Source: a bacterium
GTDB lineage: Bacteria; Zixibacteria; MSB-5A5; GN15; FEB-12
Direction: 5' to 3'
Assembly (NCBI GenBank): GCA_030605565.1
Contig: JAUWIB010000043.1
Span: 1 to 42,031 of the forward strand
Length of the DNA stretch: 42,031 nucleotides
Shown here: positions 15,251 through 22,604 of the stretch, in pieces
Position numbering within the stretch: position 1 is the first letter of the stretch
Layout of the letters: each line of letters begins with the position of its first letter
Made by a program: the position numbers and the translations under genes
Notes under the pieces: generated by a model
What the model was told of the DNA's origin: nothing
Databases searched by the model: none
What the model saw: only the letters and a program-made list of their open reading frames with translations

Positions 15251-15255
15251 GAACG

Positions 15256-16182
15256 TCAGGCGGAATCGGCTGTGAACACGGATCGCTGTTGCTGTCGACG
15301 CCAGATCGGTGGAACCAGTTGACCTCCCTTTACCGCCCTGCTCAAGAACAGCAGACCGACCGCCAGGCACAGGCCGACAGCCGGCCAGGATGCTTCGACA
15401 CCGAAAGCGCCACCGGTCAGCCACTCCGGACCGCTGACAATCGGTGTGATGATGCCGTGCGAAGTGGTTCCGGATACGGAGAGACCGAAAACGGCTGACT
15501 GTACGAAATTCCACGCCAAGTGCAGACCGAAGATCAGCCAGACGCGCCGAGTTACCATAAACGCGGCGGCCAGCAGCACACCGGCTTCCACCATGATGGC
15601 AACCGAGCTGAAAACCGAAGCATTGGGGTTGCCAAAGTGCAACACGCCAAATACAACCGCCTGTACGACCAGCGCAACCCAACTGCCGAGCGCTTCCTCA
15701 GTCAGTTTGAAAATGATGAGGCGGAACACCAGTTCCTCCATGAAGGCGCCGAAGCCGAGGCGAAGGAAGGCGGCCACCAGTAGCGACAAGTCGAAGTTGT
15801 ACTCATCGATTCGGTAGCAACCGGCTATTGTCAGTGCAGCGACGATCACAATCATCAGGCCGGCGCCGATCGCAAGGCCTTTGCCGAACTCAGCAGGGCT
15901 GCCCTTGAGCGTCATTTCAAGCGCCTTACGTTTCTCGATCAAGCGGGCATAAAGACAGTAAGCGAGATACATGAGAACGCCGGCGCATGCTGCAACCAGC
16001 GACCTCATCAGAGGAGTTGAAGTCTCAAGACTGGGATTGAGCGCCATCACGGCCAGGTTCACCGGCGTAAGAAAAGCCAAGACAAGGACAAACCTCGTCA
16101 GGGGAAACTGAATGATATGCCCGAGGGCGGTCCGCGGGTGCACGTTGGTGAAGAGTTGTTCGGTCGCTATGGTCATGGGCAA
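15256..16182 (-). CDS. CPBP-family intramembrane metalloprotease
   Basis: A 308-residue multi-pass membrane protein with about eight hydrophobic segments. The three Abi/CAAX-protease motifs are intact: EExxxR at E149, E150, R154 (AFMEELVFR), FxxxH at F178-H182 (FGVLH) and HxxxN at H221-N225 (GLHLAWNFV). Bacterial CPBP proteins cleave membrane or prenylated substrates, and some protect against self bacteriocins; the substrate here is unknown. It stands alone between convergent pilT and a divergent lipoprotein gene. A start at the third codon (ATG) is equally possible. Confidence 0.88.
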   Translation of the reverse strand: MPMTIATEQLFTNVHPRTALGHIIQFPLTRFVLVLAFLTPVNLAVMALNPSLETSTPLMRSLVAACAGVLMYLAYCLYARLIEKRKALEMTLKGSPAEFGKGLAIGAGLMIVIVAALTIAGCYRIDEYNFDLSLLVAAFLRLGFGAFMEELVFRLIIFKLTEEALGSWVALVVQAVVFGVLHFGNPNASVFSSVAIMVEAGVLLAAAFMVTRRVWLIFGLHLAWNFVQSAVFGLSVSGTTSHGIITPIVSGPEWLTGGAFGVEASWPAVGLCLAVGLLFLSRAVKGGQLVPPIWRRQQQRSVFTADSA

Positions 16183-16485
16183 GGCTGTCTCGCTATTTTG
16201 TCAGTCTGCGTTATTCCATCGGACCGACCAAGGAACGAAATGTTGCCGAACTAAGCAAGCCGACTATCTTCAGGCAATGGTGATTCAGGCTGTTTGTACC
16301 TCCGCGTTCAATCGCTATGCGATGTACCATTGCGTACACCATAAGCGCTGCACGCAGAGGCCGACCCGAACCCCAACTGACCATGGCACAACGAGTTGGC
16401 CGCAGGCAACAATGTTGGCACGGTTTCTGTTAGAATATCGACCAGAACAGAAGACATGAATCAGACAGAGAAAGGAGAAACAGAC
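16183..16485. other. Gap between divergent CPBP and GxW-lipoprotein genes
   Basis: About 300 bp without a convincing gene. Short frames here lack domains and ribosome-binding sites. The only suggestive signal is the possible -24/-12 promoter near 16415-16430. No RNA gene or long repeat is seen. Confidence 0.4.
16415..16430 (+). promoter_or_regulatory. Possible sigma-54-type promoter of the GxW lipoprotein gene
   Basis: TTGGCACGGTTTCTGT has the GG dinucleotide and TGGCACG of a -24 element, with GT ten bases further where GC is usual at -12. It lies about 55 bp before the GTG start. The imperfect -12 makes this a weak call; no sigma-54 activator gene is near. Confidence 0.22.
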
Positions 16486-17562
16486 GTGGTACGGAGATTG
16501 TTTTCAATCACAATGTTGGCGGCCCTGTTGCTTTGGGCGGTAGGCTGCTCGGAGAACTCGACGGGGTCGGATGATCTCACTGAGAATCCGAATCTTAACG
16601 ACCCGACCGGCGGCTACCTTCCGACTTCTGAATCGCCCGGATTCGGCGATCCCGACCTGTTGGCCGAGGCCAACGATAACGATGAGTACAATGACCCGAT
16701 GCTAAGCGCTCTCGGCGCCGACACTCTGGACGACAGCCTTGATGGTCGCTACCATTTCAGGGTCGTCTGGGGCCAGTTGCGCTATGATTCCACCGTTATT
16801 GACGTTACCGACTGGACCGGCTCGCTGACAGTCTCGCGCGGCGCTATGGCTATCCGGCGGGTGATCAAATTCGAACCGGGGCAGGATGCTATCGTTCCCC
16901 GCACCGACCGTACTCTGGTCGAGTGGGAGTCGTTCACTACCGTACATCACGACGGCCTTGCCGTTGATATTTTTATCCCGCCCGACACGGCGATAAGTTC
17001 TGAGGCTGTGACCGTTGCCTTTGAGACCGGACCTTACAGTCGCACCTTTGACCTGTCCGAATTGGCCGCCCTGGATACCGTTGTTTACCTGGACGACGCC
17101 GATTCCAACGCCGTCGCCTTCCACGCCTTCCGTCTCGATCGCGTCCCCTGCCCACGCGGCTTTCTGACCGGGCACTGGGGTTACGACGAGGACGGCGAGG
17201 GTGTCTTCCGTGGCGTTTGGATGACTCGTCACGGATGGATCTCCGGCTTCCTGCGCGGCCATTGGGGCGTCAATGATAACGGCCAGAGAGTGTTCTTCGG
17301 CAAATGGATCTCCGCCAACGGCCGGTTCGAGGGTTTCTTGCGCGGTCTTTGGAACCGGAATCCCAGCCATAACGCCAGCCCGGTCGCAATCAAGCATGCC
17401 GGCGGTTGGTTTGCAGGTGAGATACTCAACGCCGACGAACTGGTGATCGGCACTCTGAAGGGTAAGTATAAGTCCCACCCGGCATTCAAGAAGGGTTTCT
17501 TCCAGGGCCGATGGAAGTTGGCTTGCAACGATGTAGAGCCCCCTCGGGACGACGGACTGTAG
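16486..17562 (+). CDS. Lipoprotein with C-terminal GxW-type repeats, function unknown
   Basis: A 358-residue predicted lipoprotein. The GTG at 16486 is preferred since AAAGGAG sits 8 bases upstream and it gives a compact signal peptide with lipobox AVGC (C21). An in-frame ATG at 16456 would add ten polar residues. The acidic, Asn/Asp-rich linker (to about residue 65) is followed by a beta-rich domain. The C-terminal part, from about residue 225, carries repeated G-aromatic/Leu-x-G-x-W units: GFLTGHWG, GVFRGVW, GFLRGHWG, VFFGKW, GFLRGLW, GTLKGKY and GFFQGRW. I know no named family for this pattern; it suggests stacked beta strands on the cell surface. Confidence 0.7.
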   Translation: MVRRLFSITMLAALLLWAVGCSENSTGSDDLTENPNLNDPTGGYLPTSESPGFGDPDLLAEANDNDEYNDPMLSALGADTLDDSLDGRYHFRVVWGQLRYDSTVIDVTDWTGSLTVSRGAMAIRRVIKFEPGQDAIVPRTDRTLVEWESFTTVHHDGLAVDIFIPPDTAISSEAVTVAFETGPYSRTFDLSELAALDTVVYLDDADSNAVAFHAFRLDRVPCPRGFLTGHWGYDEDGEGVFRGVWMTRHGWISGFLRGHWGVNDNGQRVFFGKWISANGRFEGFLRGLWNRNPSHNASPVAIKHAGGWFAGEILNADELVIGTLKGKYKSHPAFKKGFFQGRWKLACNDVEPPRDDGL

Positions 17563-17648
17563 AGAGAACCCGCAATGGATTGCGACGTGGTGTCACATGA
17601 ATGTCATCGATATGCACCGAAGAGATCGGTCGCCGACAGGCGGCCGAT

Positions 17649-17672
17649 CCTCGTCGCAAACCTGCGACGAGG
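17649..17672. repeat. Perfect 10-bp stem hairpin
   Basis: CCTCGTCGCA pairs with TGCGACGAGG around the loop AACC. It is located 87 bp after the GxW lipoprotein stop and has no T-run on either side. It may stabilise the mRNA 3' end. Confidence 0.5.
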
Positions 17673-17759
17673 AGACTCCAAAACGCAACTATTGCGACAC
17701 TTTTTTATGGAACTATCCGAACAAAATGGTATGGTTATACGTTAAATAAGCAGAGCAAG

Positions 17760-17789
17760 AAAAACCCCCTCTGTCTCTCCTAGAGACAG
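17760..17789 (-). terminator. Probable terminator for the minus-strand TPR lipoprotein transcript
   Basis: On the minus strand the perfect stem CTGTCTCT / AGAGACAG with loop AGG (17789-17771) is followed by AGGGGGTTTTTCTT. This is a standard hairpin plus T-run. It lies about 195 bp beyond the TPR lipoprotein stop. Confidence 0.55.
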
Positions 17790-17798
17790 CCCTGCGTT

Positions 17799-17833
17799 GG
17801 GCAGGATTAGCAATAATCCTGCCCTCCTCTTTT
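17799..17833 (+). terminator. Probable terminator for the plus-strand GxW lipoprotein transcript
   Basis: GGGCAGGATT (17799-17808) pairs perfectly with AATCCTGCCC (17815-17824) around AGCAAT, and TCCTCTTTT follows. The stem sequence resembles the GTAGG-element family member at 41625-41654 (GGGCAGGAT / ATCCTGCC). A dispersed repeat may therefore be serving as terminator here. Confidence 0.55.
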
Positions 17834-17983
17834 ATGGACCCATTTTGATCTCAAATGACTCCGGGTACCCGTCAACTGTCCTACTTTTGTGGACGGCGTA
17901 TGTCCACATGCGCCGCAAAGAGACCCGGCTTGACCGGACATCTGCCGCACACAGACGATCACCGTGGACATCTGCGGCCCGTG

Positions 17984-18832
17984 TCAGTCGCTCGATTTTC
18001 CGAACTCCGCCTCAAGAACTTGAATCGTGGAGTCTACCAGTCTATGAGCGCCGAGAGTAGCGCGTACTTCTCTGAAGAGCTTGAGTGCTTCCTGTCGTTT
18101 AGCTCGCTTGTCCTGCTCGGCCAGCACTGAGGCCAGGTTGAGTTGATAGGCTACTGCGGCAGTGTCGTCGGCGAGCAGCGAGCGAAAAATCCGCTCTGCT
18201 TCTGAGTATTTGCGCTGAGCGGCGAGATAAGCACCCTTATTGGCCAGGAATGACTCGTTCGGTCCAAACTTCTCAATGGCGCTGTCGACAATCTCGATGG
18301 CGACGCTGAGCGAGCCGAGGTCAGCGGCGGTGTTGCCCACCTGAACATACCGATTGGGATTGTCCGGCTCACGTTCGAGTAGCTGTCGATAATAGTAATG
18401 CGCAAACGAAATGTCCTTGATCTCCAGGCTGAGTTTGGCCAATGTCTCCAGGTGATTATCTATCGGGTCCCCGGCGGCGATCAGCGCCCGCAACGCCTTG
18501 CGAGCCGTCTCGAAATCCTCGCAGTTGAGGGCTGCCTCGTACAAGGCCACGTTGATTTCACGATCGGCAGGGTAGAGGATGTCGGCGCGGCCAAGATAGA
18601 ACGCCGCCGAATCGTACATCGATTCGCGTGAATAAGTGAGACCGAGAAGATATAACACCTGGCGATCCGAGGGTTTCTGTTTGAGAGCCCCGGACAGATA
18701 CCCACGCGCTTTGAAATAGTCGCCGCTGATAAAGGAGCGTTCCCCAGCCTTAACCAATTCATCAAAAGTCTCCGGTTCACCGGCGCAGGAAATCATCATC
18801 GTTACTGTCAGCACAAAGAGAAGTTTTCTCAT
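17984..18832 (-). CDS. TPR-repeat lipoprotein
   Basis: A 282-residue predicted lipoprotein with signal peptide MRKLLFVLTVTMMIS and acceptor Cys16. It is followed by about six consecutive TPR units, for example SFISGDYFKARGYLSGALKQ, VLYLLGLTYSRESMYDSAAF, ALYEAALNCEDFETARKALR and YVQVGNTAADLGSLSVAIEI. Such periplasm-facing TPR lipoproteins scaffold envelope complexes; no partner is shown here. GAGG precedes the ATG and a good promoter lies 33 bp upstream. Monocistronic. Confidence 0.85.
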   Translation of the reverse strand: MRKLLFVLTVTMMISCAGEPETFDELVKAGERSFISGDYFKARGYLSGALKQKPSDRQVLYLLGLTYSRESMYDSAAFYLGRADILYPADREINVALYEAALNCEDFETARKALRALIAAGDPIDNHLETLAKLSLEIKDISFAHYYYRQLLEREPDNPNRYVQVGNTAADLGSLSVAIEIVDSAIEKFGPNESFLANKGAYLAAQRKYSEAERIFRSLLADDTAAVAYQLNLASVLAEQDKRAKRQEALKLFREVRATLGAHRLVDSTIQVLEAEFGKSSD

Positions 18833-18864
18833 TCCATCCTCATGAGTTGTGTTGTCGTTGTCGC

Positions 18865-18893
18865 ATAATAAGCGATTTCGACCTGCAATTCAA
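18865..18893 (-). promoter_or_regulatory. Sigma-70-type promoter of the TPR lipoprotein gene
   Basis: On the minus strand TTGAAT (18893-18888), a 17-bp spacer and TATTAT (18870-18865). Predicted initiation near 18858 gives a leader of about 26 nt containing the GAGG ribosome-binding site. Confidence 0.55.
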
Positions 18894-18964
18894 GTCCGGC
18901 CACCGCATTTGATGAATCACCCATTACATGTTGACAAACACGCATCGGGTGGAGAAATTGCGCC

Positions 18965-19870
18965 ATGACCGAAGACCAACAATATGACAGCAGTCTGATC
19001 CTGCTGGCTCTGACGAAATTCGCCGATATCGGGCCGCGACTGATGAACGCCTTGCTGCAGCACTATGGTGATCCGGGGAACATCCTGCGGGCGGATCCAA
19101 CGTCGTTGTCGGCGATTAAAGGCATGACCACCGAACTGGTTGAGCGCATCACTGGCAGCGACGCCTTTCTTGAGGATGCCGCCCGGTACCGGGCTGATTT
19201 GAAACAGCGTGATATCGCTATACACACTCGCCTGGACGATGACTTTCCACCCCTACTGTTCGAACTCAACGACCCGCCGCCGCTGCTGTACGTACGGGGG
19301 CGTCTGCCCGATCTCAAGAAAAAAACGGTGGCGATTGTCGGCGCCGAAGAGGCGACCAACCAGGGGATCGAGTTGACCGTCACGATGGCTCGTTGTTCCG
19401 CCGAGGCCGGTGTGGAGGTGGTATCATCACTGCGGCGCGGCATTGATGCCGCCGCTCACGTCGGCGCAAAGGCCGGTAAAGGCGCCTCGTTTGCAGTTCT
19501 CAGCGGCGGCTTCAATCACATCGACCTGACCGAACAGATGCCGTTGGCTATCGATATCGCTCGGACCGGCGGTGTCCTCAGCGAATACTCACCGGACACT
19601 GAGCCGGATGCGGAAACCTATCGCACCTGCAACCGGATACTGGTTGGTCTAGCGCAGGCGGTAGTAGTCACCGAGGTGTACAAAGATTCGCTGACAACCA
19701 TGGATCTGCTGTCGTTTTGCAACGAAACCGGGAAGTTGACGTTTATTCTGATTGATCCCGGGAACGGCGCCCTGGCGGACAAGGACAGTTTGTCGGAGGC
19801 GGCGAGATGTGGCGCCATACCGATGGTTGGCCTGGACAAAATCAATGATATCCTTGATGCCCTCGTTTGA
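18965..19870 (+). CDS. Divergent DprA/Smf-family protein
   Basis: A 301-residue protein with the DprA layout. An N-terminal HhH/SAM-like helical part (IGPRLMNALLQHYGDPGNIL) is followed by a Rossmann-like domain: FPPLLFELNDPPPLLYVRG, VAIVGAEEATNQG, VEVVSSLRRGIDAAAHVGA, GVLSEYSPDTEPDAETYRTCNRILVGLAQAVVVTE. DprA loads RecA on incoming single-stranded DNA. Hallmark positions differ: GSRxxS is GAEEAT, the SGxARGID loop reads SSLRRGID, RNRIxxGLS reads CNRILVGLA, and the GTGxDxxYP loop is unrecognisable. It may be a DprA paralogue with another role. First gene of a five-gene operon. Confidence 0.75.
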   Translation: MTEDQQYDSSLILLALTKFADIGPRLMNALLQHYGDPGNILRADPTSLSAIKGMTTELVERITGSDAFLEDAARYRADLKQRDIAIHTRLDDDFPPLLFELNDPPPLLYVRGRLPDLKKKTVAIVGAEEATNQGIELTVTMARCSAEAGVEVVSSLRRGIDAAAHVGAKAGKGASFAVLSGGFNHIDLTEQMPLAIDIARTGGVLSEYSPDTEPDAETYRTCNRILVGLAQAVVVTEVYKDSLTTMDLLSFCNETGKLTFILIDPGNGALADKDSLSEAARCGAIPMVGLDKINDILDALV

Positions 19871-19879
19871 TATCTGGTG

Positions 19880-20491
19880 ATGGACGACGCCTACTACACG
19901 ATAGAACGAGCGGCTCAGGCGGAGATCAAGCGCAAAGGCTCGAGGTTCATCGCCGAGGCGATGGTGACGTCATCCGTAGATAAGGCTATGACACAACTTG
20001 AGGCAATCCGCAAACGCGAACATGCCGCCACTCACCATTGCTATGCCTATCGTGTGGGAACAGGGCTCGAGGTCACCTTTAAGTACTCCGACGACGGCGA
20101 GCCGAACGGCAGCGCCGGACGTCCGATTTTCGATATCGTGTGCGGCCGAGAACTGACCAACGTTTTGGTGGTGGTGACGCGCTATTATGGCGGCGCCAAG
20201 CTCGGTACCGGCGGGCTGGTGCGGGCGTATGGTGATGTCGCCGCGGCAGCCCTTGATTCAGCCGGACGCAAGCAGAACTTCATTACCGTTCGACTCAGGA
20301 TCGTTATTCCCTTTGCCATGTATGATCCGCTGATGAAAGTTGTCAGCAGACACCAGGCCCATCAACGTCAAGCCGATTTTGCCGATCGTGTCACCCTGGA
20401 GTTGGAAGTGCGGCGATCATTGGCCCAGGCGCTGACCAACGACATCGTGCAACTGAGTTCGGGGAAGGCTATAGTTGAAACCCTCACCTAA
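19880..20491 (+). CDS. IMPACT/YigZ-family protein
   Basis: A 203-residue member of the IMPACT family (YigZ/YvyE), linked to translation control and nucleic-acid binding in studied cases but with no agreed enzymatic role. The signature block is clear: KGSRFIAEA, ATHHCYAYRVG, YSDDGEPNGSAGRPI and VVVTRYYGGAKLGTGGLVRAYGD, followed by a C-terminal EF-G-IV-like DUF1949 part. GTG 19877 is immediately followed by ATG 19880, which is used here. It starts nine bases after the DprA-like stop. Confidence 0.9.
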   Translation: MDDAYYTIERAAQAEIKRKGSRFIAEAMVTSSVDKAMTQLEAIRKREHAATHHCYAYRVGTGLEVTFKYSDDGEPNGSAGRPIFDIVCGRELTNVLVVVTRYYGGAKLGTGGLVRAYGDVAAAALDSAGRKQNFITVRLRIVIPFAMYDPLMKVVSRHQAHQRQADFADRVTLELEVRRSLAQALTNDIVQLSSGKAIVETLT

Positions 20492-21401
20492 GCAGCGACA
20501 GTTGGACTGTCTTGGGATGGGTATCATCCCGATGGATTTCCTCTATACCGTGGAGCGGTTGCCCCGGGCCGGTGAGAAAATCAACGCCGTCGACTGTTGC
20601 GTGCAGGGCGGCGGCCCGGTACCCAACGCCATGGTGGGTCTGTCACGACTGGGGATGAAGACAGCTATTATCGCGGTGGTGGGGAGTGATTACCTCGGTC
20701 GCATGGCTGTCGAGGAACTGACCGGAGAAAAAATCGGCTGTCACCTGATACTCCGCAAGAAGCAACCCTCGGCTGTAGCTGTCGGCTTGATCGAAAAAGG
20801 TACCGGGCGGCGTACAATTACGCTCTATCGTCGGATTCACATTAGACCGAACGATCTGAAAACATCAAGCCTTCCCATCCCGCGCCTGGTGCATCTGGAT
20901 GGGCGGGACCTTGAGGCCGCGCTCAAGCTGGCGCGCTGGGCGCGGCGGCACAAGGTGACGGTCTCGTTCGATATCGGTTCCGTGCGCAACGATGTTACGT
21001 CGCTGCTGCCCCTGGTGGATCATCTGGTGGTGGCCGACGCTTTCGCTTTTCCCTTCACTCGTACCAGATCAGCTAAGGGGGCCATCAAGAGGCTGTCTGA
21101 GGTCTGCGCCGGCAGCATTGTCGTCACCGAGGGTATCAAAGGCGCCACCGGATGCGAACAGGGGCGCATCTTTTGCCAGCCGGCCTTTCGTGTCGAGGCG
21201 GTTGACACCACCGGGGCCGGCGACAGTTTTCACGCCGGCTACCTGTATGGATTGTTGAACGGTTTCGACATGGCCGAGCGCTTGAGATTCGGCGCAGCGG
21301 CAGCGGCGCTCAAATGCACCCGGCCCGGCGCCCGCACCGGCGCTCCCACCCGAAGACTATTCACCCGTTTTCTGAAAGGGAACCCCGAGACTTATGCTTG
21401 A
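20475..21401 (+). CDS. PfkB-family carbohydrate kinase
   Basis: A 308-residue ribokinase-fold kinase. The N-terminal GGGPVPNAMVGLSRLGMKTAIIAVVGSDYLGR and the C-terminal anion-hole/catalytic VDTTGAGDSFHAGYLYGLL (about residues 243-262) are textbook. The substrate (sugar or nucleoside) is undetermined. The TTG start overlaps the YigZ end by 17 bp and GGGGAAGG lies 6 bases upstream; an internal ATG at 20517 is a weaker alternative. It overlaps the following PAP2 gene by 8 bp. Confidence 0.88.
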   Translation: MKPSPKQRQLDCLGMGIIPMDFLYTVERLPRAGEKINAVDCCVQGGGPVPNAMVGLSRLGMKTAIIAVVGSDYLGRMAVEELTGEKIGCHLILRKKQPSAVAVGLIEKGTGRRTITLYRRIHIRPNDLKTSSLPIPRLVHLDGRDLEAALKLARWARRHKVTVSFDIGSVRNDVTSLLPLVDHLVVADAFAFPFTRTRSAKGAIKRLSEVCAGSIVVTEGIKGATGCEQGRIFCQPAFRVEAVDTTGAGDSFHAGYLYGLLNGFDMAERLRFGAAAAALKCTRPGARTGAPTRRLFTRFLKGNPETYA

Positions 21402-21966
21402 AATGCTAAGCTCTATTGATCGTGGCTTGTTCCTGTTCATGAACACGCAGTTGGTCAATCCGGTCACCGATTTCATCATGCCGATTATCACCTCCGACCA
21501 GCTACTGCGTGTCTCCTACGGCGCGGCCATGGCTATCCTGCTTTGGCGCGGTAATGCCCGGTTGCGCTGGCTGGTTCTCTTCTCGGCTCTTGTGTTATTG
21601 TTGACCGATCAACTGGCAGCCAACGTACTGAAAGGACTGATCGAACGCCCCCGACCCTGTCATCTCATGGAGCAGGTTCATCTTCTGGTCGGGTGTGGCG
21701 GCGGCTATTCGATGCCGTCGGCTCACGCCGCCAATGCTTTTGGGCAAGCCTTGCTGTTTGCTTTGACGGTGCCGGCAACACGCTATTACCTGATCATCAC
21801 AGCCTCGTTGATAGCCCTGAGCCGAGTCTTTGTGGGAGTTCACTATCCCGGCGATATTCTCGTGGGCGCCGTTCTCGGTGGCCTGGTTGGCTGGGTGGTG
21901 GCAAGAACCTTCGAGTGGTTTGAAAAGAGGTTTCTCAACAGATCCGAGGTGCCCAATGTCGTTTGA
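21394..21966 (+). CDS. PAP2-family membrane phosphatase
   Basis: A 190-residue integral membrane phosphatase with about five or six hydrophobic segments. All three acid-phosphatase motifs are present: Kx6RP (K80, R87, P88), PSAH (108-111) and SRx5Hx3D (R144, H150, D154). Members dephosphorylate lipid phosphates such as undecaprenyl pyrophosphate or phosphatidylglycerophosphate; which one cannot be told. The gene overlaps the kinase gene upstream (8 bp) and the macrodomain gene downstream (11 bp), so all are translated from one message. Confidence 0.9.
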   Translation: MLEMLSSIDRGLFLFMNTQLVNPVTDFIMPIITSDQLLRVSYGAAMAILLWRGNARLRWLVLFSALVLLLTDQLAANVLKGLIERPRPCHLMEQVHLLVGCGGGYSMPSAHAANAFGQALLFALTVPATRYYLIITASLIALSRVFVGVHYPGDILVGAVLGGLVGWVVARTFEWFEKRFLNRSEVPNVV

Positions 21967-22465
21967 AATCGAGGTCGTCAAGGGGGACATCACCGCCATC
22001 GACGTTGATGCGATTGTCAATGCCGCCAATAATGAACTCTGGATGGGGGCCGGTGTGGCCGGCGCCATCAAACGTGCCGGCGGCAGCGTAATCGAAGAGG
22101 AAGCGATGAACAAGGGGCCCATTATGCCCGGCGAGGCGGTCAGCACCGGAGCGGGGCGGCTTCCCGTCAAGGCGGTCATCCACGCCGCCGTTATGGGGCA
22201 GGATCTTCGCACCTCCGACAAACTGATCCGACAAGCGACCATCGCCTCATTGAATATCGCCGAGAAGTTGCAGCTTTCATCAATCGCCTTTCCCGCCTTC
22301 GGCACCGGTGTGGGTGGTTTTCCGATGACGGCGTGTGCGTACGTCATGACCAAAGTGGTGACGGGTTACCAGCCGCTGTCAAAACATCTGAGACGGGTTC
22401 TGTTCTGCCTGTATGATGATCTGGGTTACCAGACGTTCAGCGACGCGCTGAAGAAGGACCGGTAG
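21956..22465 (+). CDS. Macrodomain protein (ADP-ribose/O-acetyl-ADP-ribose binding)
   Basis: A 169-residue single macrodomain. Ligand loops are visible: VKGDITAIDVDAIVNAANN (D11 and the NAANN at 22-26), GAGVAGAIKRAGG (31-43) and AFPAFGTGVGGFP. Such proteins bind or hydrolyse ADP-ribose adducts and O-acetyl-ADP-ribose. The ATG at 21956 is preceded by GAGG and gives an N-terminus typical of the family; longer in-frame starts lie inside the PAP2 gene. It is the last gene of the dprA-like operon, followed by a palindromic repeat. Confidence 0.92.
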   Translation: MSFEIEVVKGDITAIDVDAIVNAANNELWMGAGVAGAIKRAGGSVIEEEAMNKGPIMPGEAVSTGAGRLPVKAVIHAAVMGQDLRTSDKLIRQATIASLNIAEKLQLSSIAFPAFGTGVGGFPMTACAYVMTKVVTGYQPLSKHLRRVLFCLYDDLGYQTFSDALKKDR

Positions 22466-22531
22466 GGCCGGCAGCGTGGCGCCTGACGCTATAGCGATTG
22501 TCATAAATATGTTCCGTTTCAGCGACACCAA

Positions 22532-22594
22532 GTAGGTCGAAACCCCTGCCCCGAAGGGGTCGTCCTGAGCGCAGTCGAAGGGCGAGGTTTCGAC
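22532..22594. repeat. GTAGG-type composite stem-loop between convergent genes
   Basis: A 63-bp element. The outer arms GTCGAAACC and GGTTTCGAC enclose the inner hairpin CCCC-GAA-GGGG and a relative of the CTGAGCGCAGTCGAAGG repeat. A shorter version with the same outer arms is at 41759-41806. It lies between the 3' ends of the macrodomain gene (+) and a lipoprotein gene (-). Confidence 0.65.
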
Positions 22595-22604
22595 ATTTCC
22601 AGAT

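Larger units (their letters stand above)
17563..17983. other. Convergent gap holding three perfect hairpins, no gene
   Basis: A 421-bp gene-free stretch between converging lipoprotein genes. Short frames inside have no support. It contains three perfect inverted repeats, at 17649-17672, 17771-17789 and 17799-17824; the latter two act as likely terminators. An A/T-rich segment at about 17700-17760 precedes them. A small RNA is possible but not demonstrated. Confidence 0.5.

Noticed and set aside
16702-17478. A 258-codon minus-strand frame opposite the GxW lipoprotein
   Set aside because: The plus-strand frame has a signal peptide, lipobox, ribosome-binding site and protein repeats; the opposite frame has none.
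21595-22353. A 252-codon minus-strand frame across the PAP2 and macrodomain genes
   Set aside because: Spans two well-recognised plus-strand genes and shows no domain.
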